A stretch of DNA of 32,727 nucleotides from Sphingobacteriales bacterium (GTDB taxonomy: Bacteria; Bacteroidota; Bacteroidia; Chitinophagales; Chitinophagaceae): positions 1 through 32,727 of the forward strand of contig JAHEBJ010000029.1 in the NCBI GenBank assembly GCA_024642285.1, in the 5' to 3' direction. The position numbers and the translations under genes are program-made. The notes under the pieces are model-generated. The model was not told the DNA's origin. It saw only the letters and a program-made list of their open reading frames with translations, and did not search any database. Positions 8,033 to 16,202 of the stretch are shown here, in pieces; the first letter of the stretch is position 1; every line of letters begins with the position of its first letter.

Positions 8033-8690
8033 TTATTTCAGCGCCGAAGGATAGTAATTGACGGTGCGATAAACAAAATATTTAGGTACCTATTTGCCTC
8101 GGCGTTTAATAAGAACAGGGTCCAGCTCCTGAACCGAATCAAAATAATTATTCAGCTTTTGGGGTACTGTGCCGGATTTGTTCTCGTCACTAAAACACGG
8201 CGAAGAATCGAGGAAGATAGCATTCCTCCCAACCGGCGTTGGCAGATCATTAGGCATAAAATCAAGTTGCAAGGCCCGCTCTCCTGCTACATTGGGGTAA
8301 TATACTTTTTTATCAAGATAAAAATTGAGCATAGCAGAATTTTTATAGCCATCTGTTGCAAATACAAAGCTGCCTGCGTTTTCATCCAGGATGGTTTTTA
8401 CTTTTTGCGAAAGTTCCTTCCAACCCTACCAGGTCGGCCAGTTTGATGCTGAACACATGCTGTCTGAAAACGGAAGTAAACAATCTAAGCATATAGGCAA
8501 CTGCGGGCGGATAACCGAAATAAGAAAGCGTCAGGTTTTCACTGTAAAAAAAATAGTAAGCATCCTGTGGCATCATGCCCATAAAACCGGTAAGCAAAAT
8601 GCGTAAAAAAATCAGGATGATCAGCGACGATACAATCAAACAGTCGGTTTTAAATGAGCCCCAAAAAGAAAACTGTTTTTGTAGAAACAT
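8033..8690 (-). pseudogene. decayed GT39-type (PMT/ArnT-like) glycosyltransferase, internally deleted
   Basis: Two pieces of one gene can be read. The 5' part (from ATG 8690) gives a membrane segment, then PQDAYYFFYSENLTLSYFGY and PPAVAYMLRLFT, close to the DEAYY...YFDHPP signature of the dolichyl-phosphate-mannose/ArnT family (GT39). At about 8400-8415 the frame breaks within LADLVGLEG, and the neighbouring frame continues SQKVKTILDENAGSF, then YKNSAMLNFYLDKKVYYPN. That is the C-terminal region of the same family, so several hundred codons of the core are missing. An in-frame TAG follows ...LIKRRGK (about 8087-8089), after which the frame continues VPKYFVYRTVNYYPSALK to a TAA at 8033. An internal deletion, a frameshift and a premature stop mark it as a dead gene. 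Confidence 0.7.
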
Positions 8691-8767
8691 TTAGCAGCAG
8701 GTAACTAAATTTTTTTTAAGATAACTGTAATCAAACAGAGTTACTAAATTTCTTGAGAGGCTTATCA

Positions 8768-9037
8768 ATGAAATCGACTTTAAAATGGATATTGCGTAAT
8801 AAAGTAAAAACTATGATTCCCGAAGCTAAGCCTGAGTTGCTTTTACAATTGGTAAGAATGAAAATGCCATTTGGAAAATATAAAGACCGATTGCTGTGTG
8901 ACCTGCCGGTGTCGTACCTGGAATGGTTTCAGCGCAAAGGTTTTCCAGAAGGGAAACTAGGGGTACTGCTTGAAACAATCTACGAAATTAAAATTAACGG
9001 ACTTGAAGAATTGCTGGTTCCGTTAAAACGGGGATAA
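8768..9037 (+). CDS. DUF3820 family protein
   Basis: The 90-residue reading from ATG 8768 contains MPFGKYKDRLLCDLPVSYLE, then WFQRKGFPEGKLG and EIKINGLEELL, the diagnostic order of DUF3820. These small cytosolic proteins of unknown function are sometimes fused to or found beside nucleases and helicases. The start is uncertain. A TTG at 8753, the ATG at 8768 (preceded by GAGAGG, a fair Shine-Dalgarno, 7 bases away) and the ATG at 8813 are all in frame. Family members that I remember usually begin close to the 8813 start. The gene stands alone on the plus strand; a weak hairpin (TTTTCAG/CTGAAAA, 9075-9091) follows without a T-run. Confidence 0.82.
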   Translation: MKSTLKWILRNKVKTMIPEAKPELLLQLVRMKMPFGKYKDRLLCDLPVSYLEWFQRKGFPEGKLGVLLETIYEIKINGLEELLVPLKRG

Positions 9038-9151
9038 TAATATTTTAACACAGAAGGCTTGAAATCGGAATTTATTTTCAGTATCTGAAAAGGCAGAAAA
9101 GAAATGATGAAAACTCCCGGCCGAAAATTTCAGAAATTTAAAAAAGCAAAA

Positions 9152-9478
9152 CTAATTTTGAACTGCAAAAGTTAAGTACACATAAGGATTGATTGACCAT
9201 TCATCATTCATTTCTACATCAATGTCGCCATACCTTAAATCCAATAGATTACCTGATTCGTTAATTTCCCACAGCGTAAGTGGCTTATAACCTTCGGGCA
9301 TCTTACAAATTTCGGGGATCATTTCTGTAAGCATTCCGTTCCAGCATAGTTTTATCAATTGCTCTTTTTGAGAAAGGGCTTTGCCGTTTTTGCCGGCTTT
9401 AATTTCACACCAGTCTCTTTTAAGATAATTACTGTCGGTCACCAGTAATATTTCAAGGTTGGTAGAAAACTTTTTCAT
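9152..9478 (-). CDS. conserved-looking hypothetical protein
   Basis: A 108-residue protein from an ATG at 9478 (MKKFSTNLEILLVTDSNYLK). I do not recognise a family. It has no signal peptide, membrane helix or cysteine cluster. It contains WNGMLTEMIPEI and a C-terminal half with several aromatic residues and strand-like segments (LTLWEINESGNLLDLRYG; YVYLTFAVQN), so a small alpha/beta fold is plausible. Codon use and amino-acid mix look like those of the neighbours, which supports a real gene. About 90 bases separate it from the M1 peptidase gene downstream on the same strand. Confidence 0.65.
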   Translation of the reverse strand: MKKFSTNLEILLVTDSNYLKRDWCEIKAGKNGKALSQKEQLIKLCWNGMLTEMIPEICKMPEGYKPLTLWEINESGNLLDLRYGDIDVEMNDEWSINPYVYLTFAVQN

Positions 9479-9566
9479 AATACTATTATTTGCGTGTTAA
9501 TAGTATGATTGGTTTTTAGACCAAATGACACAAAGCAGGCTTGTAAATTCTTGTTAAGAATGCTGA

Positions 9567-11207
9567 TTAAGGGCCGAATTCAACCTGAGCAAGCAGTTTA
9601 GTGTGCGGATCGAGTTTAATTTTTTCAGGCATTTCCCTCATACGTATTGTGTAAATATGTTGCTTTTTATTTAACCTGAATTTTTTTATCAGAGCAGTGT
9701 TGTTTCCGGCGCTGTATATTCCAATTTCCAATGGCACATCAAATGTGTGGTCGCCAGATTGGGTTTGACCGATCTGAACTATCACCCGATTTTTATTTTT
9801 ATCATAGGTCCAGCTACCTTTCAACTTTAAGTTTTCTGGCCGGTATAGCCATTGTTGAAAAAAAGATTTTAAATCCTTGCCTGAAACTTTTTCCATCTCA
9901 TAAATAAAATCATCGGTTGTTGCATGAGCGTTCATATACTTTTTATAGTAAGCCTGAATGCCTGTTTTAAATTTATCTCTTCCGATCAACTCTCTCAACA
10001 TGTGTAATACCCATGCTCCTTTTTGATAAGTGATCGTGTTGGTGATGGTTTCTTTTTCGGCAGTGCGTTCAGCAATAATGCTAAAGCCAGAATCTTTTTC
10101 GGCATATTTATAAACCGAACGGCCGGCATCCTTTAAACCTTTTATATACTCATCGTAGCCATATTCATGTTCAATAAAAAGCAAAGTAAAGTAAGTGGCG
10201 AATCCTTCACTTAGCCATGCGTCGTCCCAGGTGGTTTCGGTAACGGCATTACCAAACCATTGGTGAGCCAACTCATGGATTACCACATTTCTTATCCTGA
10301 CTTCTCTTTTTCCGGTGATGAGTTTTTCACCATAGAATATTGCAGAAGAGGTTTCCATTCCGCCGCCGATACTTGCCGCCTGAATATTGGCCAATCTTTC
10401 ATATACAAACGGCCCAACATAATCTGTGTAATACTGCAATACTTTTTTAGTGGGTTCGGCAAAATCATAATAACCAGCTTTCCGGTCTTTTGGGTAAACC
10501 CAGGTTTCAATTTGTTTGCCCATAAAATCGTCAACATACTCTACTGCAAATTCAGCAATACCCAAAACAAATAACCAACAAGACACCGGCACAGACTGTT
10601 TCCAGTGTGTAAGCTTTGTTTGTTTGTCAATTGCAGATTCTTCCTTCAGCAAACCATTGGAAACAACCTTATAATGCCGGGGAGCCTTCACTATAAATTC
10701 CGATGTTGCTTTTTCATAAGGATGGTCAATTGTGGGCAACCAATGCCTGGCTCTGTTGGGCCAGTTGTCGCAAAAGAAACTACGGTCCCCAAATTTAGTA
10801 GGGCCAATTCTCAATCCTGATTCGGGAATGCCGTGATAGGCAATGACGAAAATTATTTCGGTGCCCGCCGCAGGCGAATTGGATAATTGAATGAATATTT
10901 CGTCGTTCATGTGAGAATAAACAACCCGCTGTCCGTTCATCATTATCGAATCAACAACCATCCCCTTCCCGTTTCTTAATTCAGTTTTATTGATGAGGTC
11001 GAGCCTGAAACGTGTAATATCATTTTTCTTAAACAATATGCTGATCGATGCCTGGCCAACAATCTCATCTGTGTCATCCGATAAGTTCAGCGCAAAAGAA
11101 TAATGTTTTATATCAATTGAGTAATTGCGGGGATAGGTATCTGCATAGCTGCTGAATACCATCAATAGAAAGTAAAAGAAAAAAAGTATTGCTTTATAGA
11201 TTTTCAT
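9567..11207 (-). CDS. exported M1-family metallo-aminopeptidase
   Basis: A gluzincin of family M1. Counting from the ATG at 11207, the zinc site HELAHQWFG is at 311-319 with the third ligand E334 in WLSEGFATY. The exopeptidase motif appears as GGGMETSS (281-288), with T in place of the usual N of GAMEN. The 546-residue product starts with a signal peptide (MKIYKAILFFFYFLLMVFSS), so it acts in the periplasm or on the surface. An upstream in-frame GTG at 11228 would add seven residues before the signal peptide and is less likely. The N-terminal half is the beta-sandwich domain and the C-terminal end (KLKGSWTYDKNKNRVIVQIG) is a second beta domain. It lacks the large C-terminal helical domain of PepN. 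Probable role: trimming N-terminal residues from extracytoplasmic peptides. Confidence 0.92.
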   Translation of the reverse strand: MKIYKAILFFFYFLLMVFSSYADTYPRNYSIDIKHYSFALNLSDDTDEIVGQASISILFKKNDITRFRLDLINKTELRNGKGMVVDSIMMNGQRVVYSHMNDEIFIQLSNSPAAGTEIIFVIAYHGIPESGLRIGPTKFGDRSFFCDNWPNRARHWLPTIDHPYEKATSEFIVKAPRHYKVVSNGLLKEESAIDKQTKLTHWKQSVPVSCWLFVLGIAEFAVEYVDDFMGKQIETWVYPKDRKAGYYDFAEPTKKVLQYYTDYVGPFVYERLANIQAASIGGGMETSSAIFYGEKLITGKREVRIRNVVIHELAHQWFGNAVTETTWDDAWLSEGFATYFTLLFIEHEYGYDEYIKGLKDAGRSVYKYAEKDSGFSIIAERTAEKETITNTITYQKGAWVLHMLRELIGRDKFKTGIQAYYKKYMNAHATTDDFIYEMEKVSGKDLKSFFQQWLYRPENLKLKGSWTYDKNKNRVIVQIGQTQSGDHTFDVPLEIGIYSAGNNTALIKKFRLNKKQHIYTIRMREMPEKIKLDPHTKLLAQVEFGP

Positions 11208-11289
11208 TGTCGCTAATAAATATAACACTATAAATGGCGATCATGTTATTTGTTTCTTACAATAAAAATACAACTTGATTAAGTGGTTT

Positions 11290-11320
11290 AAAACAAAAAA
11301 CCCCAACATTTCTGTTGAGG
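11290..11320 (-). terminator. Rho-independent terminator of tRNA-Phe
   Basis: On the minus strand CCTCAACA-GAAA-TGTTGGGG forms an 8-bp stem (one T-G pair) with a GAAA tetraloop at 11301-11320, followed by TTTTTTGTTTT. It lies 6 bases after the tRNA 3' end. Confidence 0.82.
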
Positions 11321-11326
11321 CCTTTG

Positions 11327-11399
11327 TGGTGTGGGGCGGGATTGAACCGCCGACACAAGGATTTTCAGTCCTTTGCTCTACCAACTGAGCTACCGCACC
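11327..11399 (-). tRNA. tRNA-Phe (anticodon GAA)
   Basis: The minus strand folds as a 73-nt cloverleaf. D stem GCTC/GAGC, anticodon stem AAGGA/TCCTT with loop CTGAAAA (GAA, Phe), variable loop GTGTC, T stem GGCGG/CCGCC with loop TTCAATC, discriminator A. CCA is not encoded. The acceptor arms are GGTGCGG and CCACACC: six pairs form, but position 5 (C, base 11395) faces position 68 (A, base 11332), a C-A mismatch. All other hallmarks are intact, so the gene is probably functional. Confidence 0.93.
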
Positions 11400-11452
11400 A
11401 ATTTAAATTTCGCTCTTCAAATCCAATCCGGATATCGTTCCTCACCGGGACC

Positions 11453-11509
11453 TAGTTTTTCTAAAACTCCTTCGTCGCCTTGAAAAACTACGGCTGAGCT
11501 AACGCACCA
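11453..11509. repeat. hairpin plus tRNA-Phe 5'-end echo (direct repeat)
   Basis: Bases 11490-11509 repeat the 5' end of tRNA-Phe (11381-11400) in the same orientation with 16 of 20 identities. Directly beside it is a perfect 9-bp inverted repeat TAGTTTTTC (11453-11461) / GAAAAACTA (11482-11490) with a 20-nt loop. No full cloverleaf can be drawn. It may be a decayed tRNA duplicate or a tRNA-targeted insertion footprint. Confidence 0.5.
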
Positions 11510-11602
11510 TCCTTAATCTTGTTTCATTAATGAAATTTCGATTTGGGCAGCAAAAATAAGGGTATTCTCCCAAATATTAAATAGCCAATCTAAAATATTA
11601 CA

Positions 11603-13852
11603 TCAATTACCGTATTCGCACAAAAACTTTATCCGCATCAGCTTTAACTGTTCCCAGTTAAAATTACTGTCGGCTAGCTCCTCTTGTGCAACCTGTAACG
11701 ATGAAGTTTCGCAACTTTTGAAATAATCGATGATCTCTTCCTGCTCGTATTCATCGACCATTTCATTAATGGCATAATCAAGATTTAATTTGGTTCCGCT
11801 GGCTACAATGGTTTCCATTTCCTCCAACAACTCATCAATTCGCAGGTCACGGGTTTTAGCAACAGTTTCCAGTGGTATTTTCTTATCAATATTCTGAATG
11901 ATAAAGATCTTATTGTTGTTTCGGTTCACCACGCTCTTCATTACAAAATCATCGGGCCTTTCAATATCGTTTTCATCAACATATTTATTGATCACATCTA
12001 AAAAAGGTTTGCCATACCTGATGGCTTTTCCTTTGCTCACGCCGCTAATCTTTTCCAACTCGGGCATAGTAGTTGGAAACATAGTAGCCATATCTTCCAG
12101 GCTGTTCTCTAAAAAGATAACAAAGGGCGGCAGGTTTTTTTCTTTGGCCACTTTTTTACGTACATCCTTTAACAGGATCATTAATTTTTCATCTGCTGCC
12201 GCTGCTTCTGTTGCCCCCTGGTCGCCCTCTTCATCATCAGCATTGGCTTCTTCAAACAAATTGTTGAGTACAATTTTGAAAGAAGATGGTTTCTTTAAAA
12301 AAGCTGTTCCCGCTTTTGTTATCTTTAATAAACCGTATTCAACAATATCTTTTTCAATCAAGCCAGCCAGCAGCATCTGCCTTATCAGGCTGTTCCAAAA
12401 ATGATTTTCTTTATCGTTACCGCTGGCGAAAACACCCAGCTCTTCGTGGCGATACATTTTAACTGCAGGCGTTGCTTTACCGGCAAGAATTAGCAAAGTA
12501 TATTCAACCGGAAACTGTTCGCCAAGTGCTCTGATAACCTTTAATACGATTACTGCTTCATCCTTTGCTTCTATTTTTTCTTTAGGGTGCAGGCAGTTGT
12601 CACAATGGCCGCAACTTTTTTTATCATCGTAATGCTCACCAAAATAATGCAGCAATGTTTTGCGCCTGCACACGCTGCTTTCGGCATAAGCCACCGTTTC
12701 GTTTATTAATTGGGCACCTACTTCCCTTTCACTAAGCGCTTTGTCTCTCATCAGGTGTTCCAGCTTGGCCACATCTTTATGAGAGTAATACAGGACACAT
12801 TTTCCCTCCATGCCATCCCGGCCGCCACGGCCCGTTTCCTGATAATAATTTTCTATCGACTTTGGGATATTGTAGTGTATTACAAAGCGGATGTCAGGTT
12901 TGTCAATACCCATACCAAATGCAATGGTAGCCACAATCACGTCCACGTCTTCATTTAAAAACTGATCCTGTCTTTGAGCTCTTAACTTACTGTCAAGTCC
13001 CGCATGATAGGCAACCGCTTTAATGCCATTCGCCATTAGCATTTTTGCCAGTTCTTCGGTTGTCTTGCGGTTTAGCGTATAAATAATGCCGCTTTTATTT
13101 TTGTGTTGCTGAATAAACCTTACAATACTTTTATTGGTTTGATCGAGATTTATTTTTGGTTGTATCTCATAATATAAATTAGGCCGGTTGAATGAAGAGA
13201 TGAAAATTTTTGGTTTACGTAAGCCCAGATTTTTTACAATATCGCTCTGCACTTTTGGTGTGGCAGTAGCCGTTAATGCGATCACCGGAATTTTTTCATT
13301 GATCAGGTCCATCATTTCTCTCAGCCTGCGGTACTCCGGCCTGAAATCGTGACCCCATTCCGAAATACAATGTGCCTCATCAACAGCAAAAAACGAAATA
13401 TTCAACTCCTTAAAAAAGTTGATGTTCTCCTCCTTGGTCATGGTTTCAGGTGCCACATAAAGTAGTTTCGTTTTACCGGTAACCAAGTCGTCTTTTACAA
13501 CTTTTTGCTGTCCCTTGTTTAATGTGCTGTTTAAAAAATGAGCCACGTTGTCTTTATCGTTATAACTGCGTACCAAATCAACCTGGTTTTTCATTAAAGC
13601 AATTAATGGCGAAACCACAATGGCAACTCCGTCACTTATAATGGCAGGTAGTTGATAACATAAACTCTTTCCCCCACCTGTAGGCATAATCACAAAAGTG
13701 TCGTTGCCATTGAGCAAGCTTTGAATAATTTCTTCCTGCGGGCCTTTAAAACCGTTGAATCCAAATTGATCCTGCAATTGTGCCGTTAATCCGGATTTTT
13801 TTACCGTTGCTTTGGGCTTTGGTTCTTTAACACTGGATTTTGTCTTTGCCAT
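11603..13852 (-). CDS. recQ: ATP-dependent DNA helicase RecQ
   Basis: A 749-residue RecQ. Walker A is PTGGGKS (57-63), the DEAH box is DEAHCISEWGHDFRPEYR (158-175), and motif VI is QETGRGGRDG (338-347). The RecQ zinc cluster is C395, C414, C417, C420 (HYFGEHYDDKKSCGHCDNC). A winged-helix region follows, then an acidic linker (ANADDEEGDQG), then an HRDC domain at about 560-640. An extra helical C-terminal segment of about 100 residues makes it longer than E. coli RecQ (about 610). It unwinds DNA 3'-5' in recombination and repair. A Lys/Ser-rich tail of about 20 residues precedes the core. The ATG at 13852 is the natural start. It is divergent from kdsD, with about 270 bases between them. Confidence 0.96.
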   Translation of the reverse strand: MAKTKSSVKEPKPKATVKKSGLTAQLQDQFGFNGFKGPQEEIIQSLLNGNDTFVIMPTGGGKSLCYQLPAIISDGVAIVVSPLIALMKNQVDLVRSYNDKDNVAHFLNSTLNKGQQKVVKDDLVTGKTKLLYVAPETMTKEENINFFKELNISFFAVDEAHCISEWGHDFRPEYRRLREMMDLINEKIPVIALTATATPKVQSDIVKNLGLRKPKIFISSFNRPNLYYEIQPKINLDQTNKSIVRFIQQHKNKSGIIYTLNRKTTEELAKMLMANGIKAVAYHAGLDSKLRAQRQDQFLNEDVDVIVATIAFGMGIDKPDIRFVIHYNIPKSIENYYQETGRGGRDGMEGKCVLYYSHKDVAKLEHLMRDKALSEREVGAQLINETVAYAESSVCRRKTLLHYFGEHYDDKKSCGHCDNCLHPKEKIEAKDEAVIVLKVIRALGEQFPVEYTLLILAGKATPAVKMYRHEELGVFASGNDKENHFWNSLIRQMLLAGLIEKDIVEYGLLKITKAGTAFLKKPSSFKIVLNNLFEEANADDEEGDQGATEAAAADEKLMILLKDVRKKVAKEKNLPPFVIFLENSLEDMATMFPTTMPELEKISGVSKGKAIRYGKPFLDVINKYVDENDIERPDDFVMKSVVNRNNNKIFIIQNIDKKIPLETVAKTRDLRIDELLEEMETIVASGTKLNLDYAINEMVDEYEQEEIIDYFKSCETSSLQVAQEELADSNFNWEQLKLMRIKFLCEYGN

Positions 13853-14126
13853 AATTATACCTTCCGGTAGATTTGTTCGTTGTTCTGTTTAATGATCAGC
13901 CTTTTTTTAAGGGCAGCGAAGTTAATTTAAAACCGCTGCAAAAAGCAGCCCAATCTGTATCGAACGCAAACCGGGAGCAGCTAATTTCATTCTCTTAAAT
14001 TAATCAAAAAAATCAAACCTGCAAAAACCTGGCAATACATTTATTTATCAAAAAATAGTAGCCCTCGTTCTCCAGCCCAGGTTCTTTGCATTATGAATGA
14101 ATAGAAGTAGATTTGCGGCATCGCCG

Positions 14127-15092
14127 ATGAATAATGACAAGATTATACAGGTTGCTTTACGAACTATTGAGTTAGAAACCAATGCGGTAAGCGGCTTAAA
14201 ATTATTTATTGACGCCGATTTTGTAAAAGCTGTTACTACCATTGCTCAAAGCGGCGGAAGACTTATAGTAAGCGGAATTGGAAAAAGTGCGGTGATTGCC
14301 AAAAAAATTGTGGCCACATTAAATAGCACAGGAACTCCCTCAATCTTTATGCATGCTGCCGATGCCATTCATGGCGACCTTGGTATGATACAAGCCAGTG
14401 ATATTGTTTTAATGATCAGCAAAAGCGGAAACAGTCCCGAAATAAAAGTATTGGCGCCACTTGTGAAAAATTTCGGAAACGTATTAATCGGCATGTCGGG
14501 CAATACCGAATCTTTTCTTGCAAAAGCCAGCGATATTGTTTTAAATACTACAGTTGAGCAGGAAGCCTGTCCTATAAACCTGGCACCAACCAGCAGCACT
14601 ACAGCGCAAATGGTAATGGGAGATGCACTGGCTGTTTGCCTGATGGAACTCAAAGGGTTCAACAGCAGCGATTTTGCAAAATATCATCCGGGCGGCATGT
14701 TGGGTAAGAAATTATATTTAAGGGTAGCTGATATTGCGGCTGTGAATGAGAGGCCACAAATTGCACCTGACGCAGGAATAAAAAAAGTAATTGTAGAGAT
14801 AACAGAAAAACGACTTGGCGCTGCAGTGGTGGTTGATGCAGGTATGAAGATACTGGGCATTATAACAGATGGTGACCTGAGGCGCATGCTGGAAAGAACA
14901 GATTCATTTATGAACCTGCAGGCAAAAGATATTATGAGCAGTAATCCAAAAACAATTGCAACCGATGTGTTGGCAGTAACAGCACTTGAGGAAATGAAAA
15001 AACACAACATCAGTCAGCTGATAGCCGAAGAGAATGGAATGTATGCAGGTATTATTCATTTACACGATTTGGTAAAAGAGGGGATTATATAA
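14127..15092 (+). CDS. kdsD: arabinose-5-phosphate isomerase
   Basis: A SIS domain followed by two CBS domains, the KdsD/KpsF/GutQ architecture. It converts ribulose-5-P to arabinose-5-P, the first step towards Kdo. Diagnostic pieces are VSGIGKSAVIAKKI, MISKSGNSPEIKVL, ACPINLAPTSSTTAQMVMGD and FAKYHPGGMLGKKL. The CBS pair covers roughly the last 120 residues (ITEKRLGAAVVVDAGMKILG; LHDLVKEGII at the end). The ATG at 14127 gives a 321-residue protein of normal length; an in-frame ATG at 14097 would add ten residues that look unrelated to the family. It heads an operon: manC starts 5 bases after its stop. With kdnB and kdsB at 28-30 kb, three Kdo-pathway genes fall in one window. Confidence 0.95.
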   Translation: MNNDKIIQVALRTIELETNAVSGLKLFIDADFVKAVTTIAQSGGRLIVSGIGKSAVIAKKIVATLNSTGTPSIFMHAADAIHGDLGMIQASDIVLMISKSGNSPEIKVLAPLVKNFGNVLIGMSGNTESFLAKASDIVLNTTVEQEACPINLAPTSSTTAQMVMGDALAVCLMELKGFNSSDFAKYHPGGMLGKKLYLRVADIAAVNERPQIAPDAGIKKVIVEITEKRLGAAVVVDAGMKILGIITDGDLRRMLERTDSFMNLQAKDIMSSNPKTIATDVLAVTALEEMKKHNISQLIAEENGMYAGIIHLHDLVKEGII

Positions 15093-15097
15093 ATAGT

Positions 15098-16180
15098 ATG
15101 TATAAAGACAATTACGTTGCCATAATGGCCGGCGGTATCGGAAGCAGGTTTTGGCCAATCAGCCGGGCCGAATATCCCAAACAGTTTTTGGATATTTTAA
15201 ATACCGGCCGAACACTGATACAGGCGACCTACGACCGTTTTGCAAAATTTACTCTTGTAGAAAATATTTATGTCATCACGTTTGAGCAATACAAGGATAT
15301 AGTGATAGAGCAAATTCCGGAATTGCCGGTAGAAAATATTTTGTGCGAACCTTCCCGAAAAAATACCGCACCCTGTATAGCTTACATTTCATATAAACTG
15401 CATCAGCTGGATTCTGAAGCTAATCTGATATGTGCGCCTGCCGATCATATCATCAGCGATGATGAGGCGTTTAGAAAAGTATGTACAGATGCATTGCAAT
15501 TTACCAGCCACATAAAAGCTTTGGTAACCCTGGGCATAAAACCAAACAATCCAAACACGGGTTATGGATATATACAATTTGATCAACACGCAGTTGGCGA
15601 AAATGTGTTTAAAGTAAAAACCTTTACCGAAAAACCCGATCGTGAACTTGCCAAAACATTTTTAACCAGCGGCGATTTTTTGTGGAATGCCGGCATTTTT
15701 GTTTGGCAGGTAAAAAATATTATAAAGGCCTTTGAAAAACATTTGCCCGAGATAGCCGAAGTGTTCGATGCTGAAAAATCTCATTTCAATACTCAAAAAG
15801 AACAAGAAGCTGTTGATCGTATATATCCACAGTGCGTTAATATTTCTATCGACTACGGCGTAATGGAAAAAGCCGACAATGTGTATATCATCCCTTCGGA
15901 TTTTGGCTGGAGCGACCTGGGCACATGGACCAGCATTTATGAGAACATCGACAAAGATTATCTTGGCAATGCAGTAGCCGGCAACCAGGTAATGGTGATT
16001 GACGCTACCAATAATGTTGTGCATGTTGATAATAAGAAACTGGTAGTACTGCAGGGGCTTGATGAATTTGTTGTGGTAGATACAAATGATGTGCTGCTCA
16101 TCTGCAAAAAAGAAAAAGAACAGGATATTAAAGAATATGTTGCCGAAATAAAAAGGAACAAAGGCGATAAATATCTGTAA
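15098..16180 (+). CDS. manC: mannose-1-phosphate guanylyltransferase
   Basis: A 360-residue nucleotidyltransferase of the GDP-mannose pyrophosphorylase family. The N-terminal signature is AGGIGSRFWPISRAEYPKQF (11-30), followed by NPNTGYGYIQF, KTFTEKP, FLWNAGIFVW and SIDYGVMEKADNVYIIPSDF (catalytic and sugar-binding loops), then GWSDLGTW. It makes GDP-mannose from mannose-1-P and GTP for surface polysaccharide or LPS. It lacks the cupin-type phosphomannose isomerase domain of bifunctional ManC/AlgA. It is sandwiched in an operon, 5 bases after kdsD and 22 bases before the aminotransferase gene. The symbol manC is functional shorthand for the monofunctional enzyme. Confidence 0.92.
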   Translation: MYKDNYVAIMAGGIGSRFWPISRAEYPKQFLDILNTGRTLIQATYDRFAKFTLVENIYVITFEQYKDIVIEQIPELPVENILCEPSRKNTAPCIAYISYKLHQLDSEANLICAPADHIISDDEAFRKVCTDALQFTSHIKALVTLGIKPNNPNTGYGYIQFDQHAVGENVFKVKTFTEKPDRELAKTFLTSGDFLWNAGIFVWQVKNIIKAFEKHLPEIAEVFDAEKSHFNTQKEQEAVDRIYPQCVNISIDYGVMEKADNVYIIPSDFGWSDLGTWTSIYENIDKDYLGNAVAGNQVMVIDATNNVVHVDNKKLVVLQGLDEFVVVDTNDVLLICKKEKEQDIKEYVAEIKRNKGDKYL

Positions 16181-16202
16181 GGCTCACCAAAATTTTTTTC
16201 TC

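Noticed and set aside
8018-8446. Plus-strand open frame of 142 codons across the GT39 remnant
   Set aside because: It is antisense to clear glycosyltransferase fragments, has an atypical composition rich in Ile, Arg and Lys, and shows no motif.
11437-11509. A second tRNA gene upstream of tRNA-Phe
   Set aside because: Only the 5' end matches; no anticodon arm, T arm or acceptor 3' strand can be formed.
11898-12404. Plus-strand open frame of 168 codons inside recQ
   Set aside because: It lies wholly antisense to the HRDC-proximal part of recQ and has the low-complexity Ser/Leu/Phe composition of a complement frame.
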